Positions 20,446-29,146 of a DNA stretch of 64,000 nt are shown here, in pieces. Source of the stretch: Pseudomonas bubulae (GTDB lineage: Bacteria > Pseudomonadota > Gammaproteobacteria > Pseudomonadales > Pseudomonadaceae). Below the pieces are notes generated by a model that did no database searches, had not been told where the DNA came from, and saw only the letters and a list, made by a program, of their open reading frames with translations. A program made the position numbers and the translations under genes. The stretch lies in assembly GCF_900618535.1 (NCBI RefSeq), contig NZ_UYJA01000001.1, positions 1,425,381 through 1,489,380 of the forward strand, given 5' to 3'. The number at the start of each line of letters is the position of its first letter. Positions within the stretch are counted from its first letter, which is position 1.

Positions 20446-21495
20446 TCAGAGTGTTCTGGCATAGAAATCAGCCAGCTGGTTAATGGCAGTGTCCACATAT
20501 TCAGGCACCCAGTAGGTCTGGATATGGGTCGCACCATCAATCTTGAACAGTGTCTTGTCCTGGGTGCCCGTGGCCCTGGCGAACGCCTGCTCGGTCATAT
20601 ACAGGGTGTCGGCCTTGCTGCCGGCAATCATCAGCAACGGTTTGTTGAGCAATTCGAGCTGGTTGGTGGCGTCGAAGCTCATCAGGTCCATCAGGCTGCT
20701 GAGGGTGTATTTGAAGGTCGAGTTGGGGTGGGCGTGGGTTTTGCCGTAGTACTCGAAACCTTCGCGATACAGATCAAAGGGCAGCTTGGCGATCTGCTCG
20801 TCGGTAAGTTTGACATCGCCGGTGTAGATTACTTCGCCACCTGCCGCTTCCTGGGCACGGGCAGCGGAGGCCTGCTGTAGACGCTCCTGGAGGGTGTCCA
20901 GTTGCGAATCCATAAAGCCATTACGGCGTACCAGACCTGAATTGAACATGCTCACAGTGGCAATCGACTGGAAACGCTTGTCGCTCTGCCCGGCTTTCAA
21001 GGCATAGCCACCGCCGCCGCAGATACCCAGCAAGCCCAGACGTTGGGGGTCAACACCGGGGTAACTGGCAATAAAATCGGCCATGCCGTGGATGTCTTCA
21101 ACACGGTTGGCAGGTTTGTCGACATTGCGCGGCTGGCCGCCGCTGGCGCCCTGGTAGGCGGCGTCGGCGGTGATGGTGATATAGCCCCTGTCCGCCAGGC
21201 GCTGGGCATACAGGCCCGCCACCTGCTCCTTGACCCCGCCGTTGGGGTGCGCGACGACAATGGCAGGGTATTTCTTGCCCGCATCGTAATTGGCGAGGGT
21301 GTACACATTGGCGGCGATGTCCAGGCCATTGAGCTGGTAGGTGACCGGGTGGATATTGACTTTGCCTGGCTCGTTGCGAGTGATCGCACCCGCGTAGGTC
21401 AGGGTGAACGGGTTGGTCTTGTAGTCCCCCGCCTCCGCGGCGGACATGCCGACCATTGCGGCCATAAACGTGGCTTTAAGCACCGTAAACGTCAC
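20446..21495 (-). CDS. Exported alpha/beta hydrolase, dienelactone-hydrolase-like
   Basis: 349 aa with an N-terminal hydrophobic signal (residues 1–22). Nucleophile elbow LLGICGGGGYALKAG has Cys in place of Ser, as in dienelactone hydrolases. A plausible acid is Asp in AGSKADTLY, and the His is in DGATHIQTYW. Resembles YcjY-type hydrolases. Cotranscribed with the cupin gene; substrate unknown. Confidence 0.82.
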   Translation of the reverse strand: MTFTVLKATFMAAMVGMSAAEAGDYKTNPFTLTYAGAITRNEPGKVNIHPVTYQLNGLDIAANVYTLANYDAGKKYPAIVVAHPNGGVKEQVAGLYAQRLADRGYITITADAAYQGASGGQPRNVDKPANRVEDIHGMADFIASYPGVDPQRLGLLGICGGGGYALKAGQSDKRFQSIATVSMFNSGLVRRNGFMDSQLDTLQERLQQASAARAQEAAGGEVIYTGDVKLTDEQIAKLPFDLYREGFEYYGKTHAHPNSTFKYTLSSLMDLMSFDATNQLELLNKPLLMIAGSKADTLYMTEQAFARATGTQDKTLFKIDGATHIQTYWVPEYVDTAINQLADFYARTL

Positions 21496-21818
21496 AGAAA
21501 TCTCCCTTTCAAGTTAAAACTTCTGTAGGAAACGGCCACCAGAGGTGTGCGCGTATTCAATACAGAAGTAACTTAGCGCGTAGGAATTCATTGATAAACG
21601 CGGCTTTATTGATAGCACTTATACCAATGACGCATAAATCCACCGACTGGTGATTGGCACCCGCCGTCGGCCGCAAGCGGGCGATAGCCGCAGTTCAGCA
21701 ATTATTCTTGTTTACGGGTGTGACAGAGCGCTCACCCCTACCTACTCTGCTAGTGACCTGCGCACCGCCAGGTTCTGGAGTCCAAACCTCTATTCAAGTT
21801 TTTTTGCGCTTATCGAAC
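21496..21818. other. Divergent intergenic region, hydrolase / diguanylate cyclase
   Basis: About 320 nt. It must hold divergent promoters. The diguanylate cyclase frame is open upstream from 21654, but the extra 55 residues do not look like a protein N-terminus. No clear operator seen. Confidence 0.45.
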
Positions 21819-23399
21819 ATGCCCATGACCGACAGCTTTAAACCATCACGCCCATTGCCCGTAAACCTGCGCGGCCTGATCCTCTGCATTGTTCTGGCGT
21901 CAGTCCTGGCGACCCTGTGCAACAGCCTTGTGGTGGCCTATCGCGTACAACGCGACGCCCTGATCCATTCGACCCTGGAGTCCAATGCTGCCTATGCGGC
22001 AAAAGTTGCCTCCAGCATTGGTGAGTTCTTGCGCGCAGCCCACAACAACCTGAACTACAGCGCCAAAATCCTCGGCAAGCACTGGGACGATCCCCAGGTG
22101 CTGCATGAAGAAGCCTTGAGGCTGGAGGCACAGGATCAGTATTTCAACTCCGTCGAAATCCTCGATGCCAACGGCAAAGTCCTGGCCTCGAATCCGCCAC
22201 AGGCGCAGATTGTCGGTTCCAACGTCCCGGCCAGCGGTATCAGGCAAGCACTCCAAGAGCGCCGGGCACTGGTCAGCTCGACCTATGTATCCCGCCAGGG
22301 CAACTTGATCGTATTCGTATCAGAACCTGTTTTCAGCAAGGCCGGTGTGTTTCTCGGCGCCGTGGTCGGGTCTATTTACCTGCTTGATCAAAGTGCCTTG
22401 CACACCGTCATCAGCAGCCACTTTCATCACGAAGGCACTTTTGCGTTTGTGGCCGACAGCAATCGTCGACTGCTCTACCACCCCAATCCTGCGCGTATCT
22501 CTGAAGTGCTTGGTGAAAACTTTGCGGTTGATGCGGCCCTGGGCGGCGAACGCGGTTCGATGGAAATAAGGAATTCCGAAGGCGTCGAAATGCTGGCAGG
22601 TTACAGCCAGGTCCCGGACTCCAATTGGGCGGTAGTGGTGCAACAACCCAGGGAGCATAGTCAGGCGACCTTGCGCCGGCTTATGCACGACATGATCATG
22701 GGCATGATTCCGGCCGGGCTTCTGGGGATGGTACTGGTATTCGTCGGCACAACGCTGATCGCCCGGCCCCTGCGCCTGCTGTCTGCCGCGGCGCAACAGC
22801 TGTCCGCGCCGCAGACTACGGAGTTGCTGCAACGTATCAACGCCTGGTACCACGATGCTTCGGCCATCCGCCAGGCCATGCTGGCGGGCGTGCAACTGCT
22901 GCAGCAAAAGCTTGGCCGCCTCAGCCACGAGGCGCAAAGTGACCCTCTCACCGGCCTGGCCAATCGCCGGGCCATGGAAGAACTACTGAGCGTGCTGGAG
23001 CAGACCCAGCAGCCCTACACGGTACTGGCGCTGGATATTGATCATTTCAAGCGGGTCAATGACACATTCGGGCATGACGCTGGCGACGTTGCACTCAAGC
23101 AGGTTGCCGAAATCCTCAAGCAGAACTCACGGGCAAACGACCTGGCATGTCGCAGCGGTGGGGAGGAATTTTCGCTGCTGCTACCGGATACCACGCAAGA
23201 AACGGCCAGAGCCATCGCCGAACGCATACGCCAAAGCATCGCAGACGCTCGCATACCGCAAGTCGGCAACCTGACAATCTCCATAGGTGTTGCCAGCAAG
23301 GCCGGCGCGCCAATGACACCGCAGCAAGTACTAAAACTGGCCGACGAACGCCTTTACCGTGCCAAGGAAAGCGGGCGCAACCGGGTGGTGTCTGCCTGA
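21819..23399 (+). CDS. Membrane diguanylate cyclase with periplasmic dCache-like sensor
   Basis: 526 aa from MPMTDSFKPS (ATG 21819; a second ATG at 21825 is equally possible and neither has a good ribosome site). First membrane helix at about residues 17–38, a periplasmic dCache-like domain to about 290, a second helix (MIPAGLLGMVLVFVGTTLI), a HAMP-like linker and a C-terminal GGDEF domain. The active-site loop is GGEEF, and an RxxD inhibitory site (RAND) lies just upstream, so it should make c-di-GMP and be product-inhibited. The ligand is unknown. A strong terminator follows. Confidence 0.92.
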   Translation: MPMTDSFKPSRPLPVNLRGLILCIVLASVLATLCNSLVVAYRVQRDALIHSTLESNAAYAAKVASSIGEFLRAAHNNLNYSAKILGKHWDDPQVLHEEALRLEAQDQYFNSVEILDANGKVLASNPPQAQIVGSNVPASGIRQALQERRALVSSTYVSRQGNLIVFVSEPVFSKAGVFLGAVVGSIYLLDQSALHTVISSHFHHEGTFAFVADSNRRLLYHPNPARISEVLGENFAVDAALGGERGSMEIRNSEGVEMLAGYSQVPDSNWAVVVQQPREHSQATLRRLMHDMIMGMIPAGLLGMVLVFVGTTLIARPLRLLSAAAQQLSAPQTTELLQRINAWYHDASAIRQAMLAGVQLLQQKLGRLSHEAQSDPLTGLANRRAMEELLSVLEQTQQPYTVLALDIDHFKRVNDTFGHDAGDVALKQVAEILKQNSRANDLACRSGGEEFSLLLPDTTQETARAIAERIRQSIADARIPQVGNLTISIGVASKAGAPMTPQQVLKLADERLYRAKESGRNRVVSA

Positions 23400-23436
23400 G
23401 GGGAAATGGGCACCGCATTTATCGACGCCCACGAAA

Positions 23437-23475
23437 AAGCCCCTGAAATGTTCAACCATTTCAGGGGCTTCGTCT
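23437..23475 (+). terminator. Rho-independent terminator after the diguanylate cyclase
   Basis: Perfect 14-bp stem AAGCCCCTGAAATG / CATTTCAGGGGCTT (23437–23450, 23457–23470) with a 6-nt loop and a T-rich tail. It lies just left of the island boundary. Confidence 0.85.
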
Positions 23476-23480
23476 TGTTC

Positions 23481-23502
23481 AATAATGGCGGAGAGATAGG
23501 GA
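23481..23502. repeat. attL: copy of tRNA-Ser 3' end
   Basis: 22 nt identical to 33221–33242, then divergence. It is a duplicate of the tRNA 3' terminal segment left by site-specific integration. Confidence 0.85.
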
Positions 23503-23564
23503 CTTTCCGAATCCGGACATTCAGCCCTTTAAAACCAATGATTACAGGCACAATAGGCCATTTT

Positions 23565-23586
23565 GCTACAAATTTTTGCTACAAAT
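23565..23586. repeat. Integrase arm-type repeats, left end
   Basis: GCTACAAAT at 23565–23573 and 23578–23586 (13-nt period). The same nonamer occurs three times near the right end (33141–33174). Confidence 0.65.
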
Positions 23587-23641
23587 TGTAGAAAAAATCA
23601 GCTACCTTTTCGGCATCAACACCCAAGGCTTAGGGACGAAA

Positions 23642-25213
23642 ATGGCAAGCGACAACCTAGTTCTACGGTCAGGAAATTGGCACGTCCGCTTAAGCATCCC
23701 CAAGGACGTTAGGCACATCCTCAATCGAACCGAATTCACCGAGTCGCTGAAGACCGGGAGCAAGGCCGAAGCTCAGGTGAAAAAACTAGCGTTCCTACAA
23801 GTCTGGAAGCAGTTGATTGCGAACGCTAGGAAGCTCGTCGCAGGGTCAACCCCTGACGAATTGGCGGAAAAATCTTACGACATCTCGAAGCTGATAGAGA
23901 ACCGCCAGCAATCGGGCTTGATGAACATCGTCATCGGCAATCAAACCGATGAACTAGACCTCACGTTCACCCAAGAGAAATTTCACCAAATCGAAAGTGA
24001 AACTTTTGACCTAATTTCAAATGCTCAAAAATGGAAAAGTCCAAAGGAGGCATTTGAATCCGATTTTGACCCGTGTGGCGAAAGACCCTACCTTGAATTT
24101 GATACATTCAAGGAAAAATGGTTAGAGCGAGGCGAAGGAATTTCTCTTGAGCAGAAAATTGAAAGGTTCAATGACTTTATTCGATTGAACAAAGTCATGC
24201 ACAATTATCTAATTACGATTGGTCAACCAATCAGCATCGAAAGTATCAACGAAGTAAAATCAATTCTCGACAGCCCAAAAAACTACAACGTCAAGTCGCC
24301 TATCACAACAAACAGAATCGCGTCATTTGAAGCGTATCAGGCTAACACCAAGGGGATTATCCAAAAGACTGTAGATACGCAGGCAAATCGCTTGAAATTG
24401 ATGAATGCTTGGCTTGAGGCAGAACAACGCGACCTCAACCACGAAAGCATTGCCAGCTATCTCGATACGCTCAACCTTTCCATTAAGACTAAAAAACAAT
24501 ACCTATTCGCAGGGTCAAGTTTTTGGAAGTGGGCCATTAAGCACGACGAAAACTTTAAGAAGCTGCACCGCGACCAACAATCACCGTTTGAAAAACACGA
24601 CTTTCCAGTAAATCGCAGCAAGAGGGGTGATGGTTCAACAGATAGGAAGGCTTTCACCCCGGAAGACGTTACAAAGCTCTATGAGGCAGCCAAAGCCACC
24701 AAAAACCGTGAAATCCTCACAGACCTAATTCTTTTAGGTGCTCACACCGGAGCACGAATTGAAGAGCTTTGCCAGCTTCAAATCCAAGACATAGTTACCG
24801 AAGAAGGCGTTCAATGCTTCTACTTCTATGATGGGAAAACTGCGGCCAGTGAGCGACATACCCCGATACATCCCGCAATTAAGGCAACTGTAGAAAAATT
24901 GATCCGTAATTCAAAAGACGGTTTCTTGATTAGCTCTCCAGCAGGAAACAAATACGGCAACCGCTCCGACGCACTCAGCAAACAGTTTGGCCGATTAAAA
25001 ACCAAACTTGAATATAACAGCCAATTTGTTTTCCACAGTTTCCGGAAGACCGTTATCACTCAATTACAACGTGCCGACGTGCCCGGAATACTCATTGCAT
25101 CAATCGTTGGACATGAGACGGGAACCATCACATTTGACGTGTATAGTGCAGGACCAAGCCCTAAGCAAAAACACGATGCAATATATAAACTAAAATACAA
25201 GCTAAAACTCTAA
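23642..25213 (+). CDS. Tyrosine recombinase (island integrase)
   Basis: 523 aa from MASDNLVLRSGNWHVRLSIPKDV; the in-frame ATG at 23576 would start inside the arm repeats and is less likely. The N-terminus resembles the DUF6538-type domain of tRNA-targeting integrases, then a SAM-like core-binding domain, then the catalytic domain with Arg372 (GARIEEL), a Lys in DGKTAASERHTP, His465 and Arg468 (HSFRKT), His491 (GHE) and nucleophile Tyr501. All catalytic residues are present. AT-rich codon use differs from the flanks. It sits just inside attL, at the end away from the intact tRNA. Confidence 0.93.
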   Translation: MASDNLVLRSGNWHVRLSIPKDVRHILNRTEFTESLKTGSKAEAQVKKLAFLQVWKQLIANARKLVAGSTPDELAEKSYDISKLIENRQQSGLMNIVIGNQTDELDLTFTQEKFHQIESETFDLISNAQKWKSPKEAFESDFDPCGERPYLEFDTFKEKWLERGEGISLEQKIERFNDFIRLNKVMHNYLITIGQPISIESINEVKSILDSPKNYNVKSPITTNRIASFEAYQANTKGIIQKTVDTQANRLKLMNAWLEAEQRDLNHESIASYLDTLNLSIKTKKQYLFAGSSFWKWAIKHDENFKKLHRDQQSPFEKHDFPVNRSKRGDGSTDRKAFTPEDVTKLYEAAKATKNREILTDLILLGAHTGARIEELCQLQIQDIVTEEGVQCFYFYDGKTAASERHTPIHPAIKATVEKLIRNSKDGFLISSPAGNKYGNRSDALSKQFGRLKTKLEYNSQFVFHSFRKTVITQLQRADVPGILIASIVGHETGTITFDVYSAGPSPKQKHDAIYKLKYKLKL

Positions 25214-25690
25214 AACCGCAAGCGTTACACATTAAAACCCAAAACAATAATCAAAGGCTTCGAAGCTCTTACCCACCAGAAGAGCTTTTGACCTTTTCTA
25301 AACGAGTGTCTTTTTTAAAAATTCATCTCGCATAATACACTCCCCCCGCATACGCCTCATGTATACGCACGCACCCACACACGTCTTTAGTTATCAATAT
25401 ATAGATAACATGTAGACTAGATAGCCATAATAAAGATTACTACACCACACGCACATACCCAACCAACCCCCCATACAAATCTACCCACACCATCATGCTT
25501 GATATACATTTTTTATGTGGTTCAATATATGTATATGGTTCAAGTTCTCAAAGAAGCCCTTTAAAGCATACCTGCTATGTTAACCATCCCACTTTTGCTA
25601 CGCAAAAGATGTGACGGTTAACGCAGGTTCCTAGTCGGCAGGACAGAAGCAAAAGCCAAGAGCAAAAACAAACCCACCACTGAGGATAAA
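25214..25690. other. Non-coding region between integrase and relaxase
   Basis: AT-rich, 477 nt. A hairpin AAGCTCTT/AAGAGCTT (25263–25270, 25280–25287) followed by TTTT may terminate int. TTATC…GATAA at 25391–25408 is a further small inverted repeat. The large inverted repeat at 25571–25627 is listed separately. No open frame looks real. Confidence 0.5.
25571..25627. other. Large inverted repeat upstream of relaxase, candidate oriT
   Basis: Nested arms: CCTGC/GCAGG (25571, 25623), GTTAACC/GGTTAAC (25579–25585, 25616–25622) and inner CTTTTGC/GCAAAAG (25592–25598, 25602–25608) with a 3-nt loop. It lies 63 nt before the relaxase start, where MobV elements usually keep oriT. It has no T-run after it, so a terminator is less likely. 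Confidence 0.5.
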
Positions 25691-27529
25691 ATGAATGACA
25701 CCAATTTGCAGACAATCACACTGACCAAAAGAGACAGAAACTATTCCAACCTTAAGGGGCTGGACAGTTCGCTGAAACACTCGCTTAGACTGGACCAAAA
25801 CGAGTATGACGACTTCGAATTCAACCCTAATCCAGACCACCCAAATATCGCCATTGTAGGTGGCGTTGAACAGGTATTAACAAGGGAACTGGCAGAGCAA
25901 TTACTGGCCGACTTCAACGACCAACTACAAACCAAACTCAAAGCAACAGAAGCGACTGACGAGATAGCAGCAGAAAAAGAAAAGCTCCGAAAACTAAAAT
26001 CGAAGCTGGTGAAATTCATCAACGCAACCGAACCCACCCAAATAAAAGAATACGTCACATCGGTTATGGAGGGAGAAAGGCCATTGGTAGTCGGAGACTA
26101 CGCCGCCCTACTCAATCAGCACAAAATCAGCCGTGTAGCTCAGCGTATCGACCTTCTAGAGAACTACACCACCAAGAAGCGAGAGATCGAGCAAAACGCA
26201 CCAAATCGAGCCGTATCAAGGACGGTCAACAGGGTTAAAGAAATCATCCTTGTGATACCTGAACCCAATAAATTGGCTATCACAAAGGGATACACAGATC
26301 TTTTGCAGAAAGCCATGCACCAGTTTTATCAAAAAAACTTCCCTAACAACAAGATGCTTTTCTCATTCAGTCATCTGGACGAAACAACAAACCACGTTCA
26401 TGCGTTTCTTGACCTTCAAAATGAGAAGACGGGGAAGTATGATTTTTCAGCTCAAGAATTTGAATTCGCATCACAATACTACGCTAGAAATAAAGCTCAC
26501 CTCGACAAAATATCCGAGCCGCCAACATTGGAAGACTTCAAACTTCCCAACCGTAGCGAAGAAAAGCAAAACCATAGGTTTATCCGAGAACGCGAGTCAT
26601 GGAAGTCAAAAGTAATGCAGGCGGCCTTTTATGAACACTTTAACAGATTAGCCGCTGCATATGGTTTACAAGCCAAATTCCTACCTAAAACCAAGGAAAA
26701 ACAGGAATTCCTAAGCAAGATTGAGCAGGAGGCCAAGAAACCCAAGAGCGAGCGAAGCCATAACTATTACACCAGACAAGTAGAAAAACTTGAGCAGGAA
26801 CTTACACAGAAGAAAGAAGAGCTGACCGAGCAAAAGACCACTATCGTCACGCTTAACACCACGATAAGCAACCTTCAAAATACTGTTTCAACATACCAGA
26901 ATACAATCCAAAATTTAGAGATGCACGCCACGGAGCAGCAGAAAGAAAATGCGAAGCTCGACCACGATAGGCAAATACTGTCCGAGGACATAACCAAGAA
27001 GACAAACAAAACCGAAGAGCTTAGGGTAAACTTCAAAACCGCCAAAGAAAAAATGACCAAGGAACTACGCGAGCTAAGGAAGAAAATAGAAGAGGATACC
27101 GAAAGAAAATCAGTGTTAGAAAGAGCAATTAAGGTCTACGAGATAGAGCTAGAACCATTAATCAAGAAATTTGACATTTTGGTTGATAGAATACTTGAAG
27201 CCAAGAGGCTCGATAAAAACCCAGACCAATACTACCAAAGACTAAAAGAAAACACTTATAAAATGGCAAGCCGCTTGGGTTCCGAGAAGCGAAAGGATTA
27301 CCTATTTAACGTCGGAGAACAACTAAAAGAGCAAGGATTAGACCATGCTAAAGTGGATCTAGGATTGACAGAAAAAGTAAAACTTTGGGCATCCGACACC
27401 TTCACAAACAAACAAGTGGTTGAATTTGACAAAGAGGAAGCCCAGCAGGCGAAAGAAGCCAGAAGGCGAAGATTGCTAAAACTCAAGCCACCAAGCCCAT
27501 TCCAAGACCCTTACGACCCATATCAATAG
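25691..27529 (+). CDS. mobV: MobV (Pre/Mob)-type relaxase
   Basis: 612 aa. The signature HLDETTNHVH (His228, Asp230, Glu231, His235, His237) is the metal-binding motif III of MobV relaxases, which nick oriT for conjugative transfer with helper machinery. The N-terminal 'TLTKRDRNYSNLKGLDSSL…R' fits motif I. A long coiled coil spans about 350–480 (Glu/Lys/Gln heptads) and the C-terminus is basic. The ATG at 25691 follows GAGGA. The nearby inverted repeat may be its target. No mating-pair genes are present, so it would depend on a helper. Confidence 0.85.
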   Translation: MNDTNLQTITLTKRDRNYSNLKGLDSSLKHSLRLDQNEYDDFEFNPNPDHPNIAIVGGVEQVLTRELAEQLLADFNDQLQTKLKATEATDEIAAEKEKLRKLKSKLVKFINATEPTQIKEYVTSVMEGERPLVVGDYAALLNQHKISRVAQRIDLLENYTTKKREIEQNAPNRAVSRTVNRVKEIILVIPEPNKLAITKGYTDLLQKAMHQFYQKNFPNNKMLFSFSHLDETTNHVHAFLDLQNEKTGKYDFSAQEFEFASQYYARNKAHLDKISEPPTLEDFKLPNRSEEKQNHRFIRERESWKSKVMQAAFYEHFNRLAAAYGLQAKFLPKTKEKQEFLSKIEQEAKKPKSERSHNYYTRQVEKLEQELTQKKEELTEQKTTIVTLNTTISNLQNTVSTYQNTIQNLEMHATEQQKENAKLDHDRQILSEDITKKTNKTEELRVNFKTAKEKMTKELRELRKKIEEDTERKSVLERAIKVYEIELEPLIKKFDILVDRILEAKRLDKNPDQYYQRLKENTYKMASRLGSEKRKDYLFNVGEQLKEQGLDHAKVDLGLTEKVKLWASDTFTNKQVVEFDKEEAQQAKEARRRRLLKLKPPSPFQDPYDPYQ

Positions 27530-27627
27530 CCGCAATATAGCGGCTTTATAGCCTCTATCCCCTTCAACGCCATTCTTGGATTGATGGCATCTCAATGGTA
27601 GAATTGCCAGCATTGAACGCAACGGAT

Positions 27628-28722
27628 ATGCCAATGAAAATCCGCACCCATTACGATAACTTAAAAGTTTCACGGGACGCCCCTCCAGAGGTTATACGTG
27701 CAGCTTACAAGTCGTTAACACAGAAATACCACCCTGATCGTAACCCCGATCCGCAAGCAGCTAAAATTATGCTGCATCTCAATGAAGCATATGAGGTTCT
27801 CTCTGATCCAGAAAAACGAGACAACCATGATAAATGGATAAGATTTGAAGAATGGAAAGCTGCTCATAGAGTTGATCCAAAAAAAGAACAGCCACAGCCA
27901 CAGCCACAGCCACAGCCACAGCCACAGCCACAGCCACAAGCATCGGCCTCTTCAGATAAATGGCGGGAAAAAAAGCCGGTAGAACCCACCAGTTCTAAAA
28001 AACAACCGTTTCAATGGTCAAGGACAATACTACCTTTATTGATACTTCTAGGCTGGGGGTACACGCTTACTCCAACAGATATGAAAAATAAGATTGCCGG
28101 ATACTGGGATCACTTTTTAGATTATAACAATTCTAAAACAACAACAGAAAATAGTGAAACTACGAAAACATCGCCATTTCAGCAAGCATATAATTTAACA
28201 CCGGAAGAAAGTAAAAAGCTTTTAACACAAACTTATATCAAACCAACGGACACTACAGGCACTCAAGCACCGACTGTTAAAGCTCCTACAAAGCCAACAG
28301 TTCCTACCATGTGCTCTCCTGAAATGACAAAAGCCCCTAATGGACAGGCTTGGCCCGCTCGTGCTGCCTATGTAGGACCGATTACTAGAGCCAATGGTTA
28401 TTCGACTATTACGATTGACAATGGTAAGGGCAACTCAAACATTTACATTAAGCTTGCTCGCCCTACTGATGGAAAATCTTCTGGAATCCGAGAGGCGTAC
28501 ATTCCAGCAGGGGGCACATTCAAAATGAATAAAATTGAACCGGGCAACTATGTAATTAAATACAAAGACATTAAGAATGGGTGCAACTCAAAGTCAGACC
28601 CCTTTGACGTTGAGCAAATCCAAACAGCTCAAGGCATTCAATATAGCGATATATCCCTGACAATCTACACAATGCTCAACGGAAATATGGACTTCGAGAG
28701 GCTACCAGAAAATGCGTTTTGA
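27628..28722 (+). CDS. Membrane-anchored DnaJ-domain protein with (Gln-Pro) repeat
   Basis: 364 aa (ATG at 27628 or 27634; no clear ribosome site). J domain at residues about 1–70 with HPD in KYHPDRNPD. Then a pure (Gln-Pro)8 tract, one membrane helix (TILPLLILLGWGYTL) and a Thr/Pro-rich linker. The beta-rich C-terminal domain (YVGPITRANGYSTITIDNGKG onwards) may be outside the cytoplasm. J domains activate Hsp70 (DnaK). Which substrate it recruits is unknown. The next gene overlaps its end. Confidence 0.8.
   Translation: MPMKIRTHYDNLKVSRDAPPEVIRAAYKSLTQKYHPDRNPDPQAAKIMLHLNEAYEVLSDPEKRDNHDKWIRFEEWKAAHRVDPKKEQPQPQPQPQPQPQPQPQASASSDKWREKKPVEPTSSKKQPFQWSRTILPLLILLGWGYTLTPTDMKNKIAGYWDHFLDYNNSKTTTENSETTKTSPFQQAYNLTPEESKKLLTQTYIKPTDTTGTQAPTVKAPTKPTVPTMCSPEMTKAPNGQAWPARAAYVGPITRANGYSTITIDNGKGNSNIYIKLARPTDGKSSGIREAYIPAGGTFKMNKIEPGNYVIKYKDIKNGCNSKSDPFDVEQIQTAQGIQYSDISLTIYTMLNGNMDFERLPENAF
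27889..27936 (+). repeat. (CAGCCA)8 hexanucleotide tandem repeat inside the DnaJ gene
   Basis: Eight perfect copies of CAGCCA, encoding Gln-Pro. Six-base unit, so slippage would change protein length without a frameshift. Confidence 0.95.
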
Positions 28723-28915
28723 GTTCTCAAATACCAGTTTAAGAAATGCTATTATATTCACTCTAACGATTTTTATCTTGACAATTTCCTACAACCTATT
28801 CATAACTCCGAGAAATTTTGAGGATTGTGTTTTATATAACGCAAAAAATGGAGGCAGCAAATTTCACGCCCAAATAGCCTACAACATGTGCAAAAGAAAA
28901 TTCCTCAAAGAATAA
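28712..28915 (+). CDS. Small membrane protein with conserved cysteine motif
   Basis: 67 aa, start overlapping the end of the DnaJ gene by 11 nt. One N-terminal helix (AIIFTLTIFILTISYNLF), then a short soluble tail with Cys in NFEDCVLYNAK and YNMCKRKF. That pattern recurs in small hypothetical membrane proteins of Pseudomonas, which supports it being real. A terminator follows directly. Function unknown; the overlap suggests it works with the DnaJ protein. Confidence 0.65.
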   Translation: MRFEFSNTSLRNAIIFTLTIFILTISYNLFITPRNFEDCVLYNAKNGGSKFHAQIAYNMCKRKFLKE

Positions 28916-28921
28916 AATAGA

Positions 28922-28948
28922 AAAGCCCGCAAGCAAGCGGGCTTTTTT
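28922..28948 (+). terminator. Rho-independent terminator
   Basis: Stem AAAGCCCGC / GCGGGCTTT (28922–28930, 28937–28945), loop AAGCAA, six T's. It closes the mobV–dnaJ–small protein unit. Confidence 0.85.
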
Positions 28949-29008
28949 ACCAACCAAGTTTGACAAACCTTGAAAGTGTGGCAACTTGAAGGAAGCAGAA
29001 AAAGAAAA

Positions 29009-29024
29009 CCACCCTGCAAGGTGG
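29009..29024 (+). promoter_or_regulatory. Hairpin in the leader of rep
   Basis: CCACC/GGTGG with a 6-nt loop, 120 nt before the rep start. ColE2-type plasmids control Rep by an antisense RNA against the leader; this hairpin could be part of such a target, but that is inference. Confidence 0.3.
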
Positions 29025-29146
29025 CTACGATACTACAATAAAATTTAAAAAAAATTAATCAACACAACCATTTAATCATTATAAAAATTATTGTCAAGTC
29101 ATCTCCCAAGGTTTTCTTTTTCTAAACAACTTAGAAGAGGATAACA

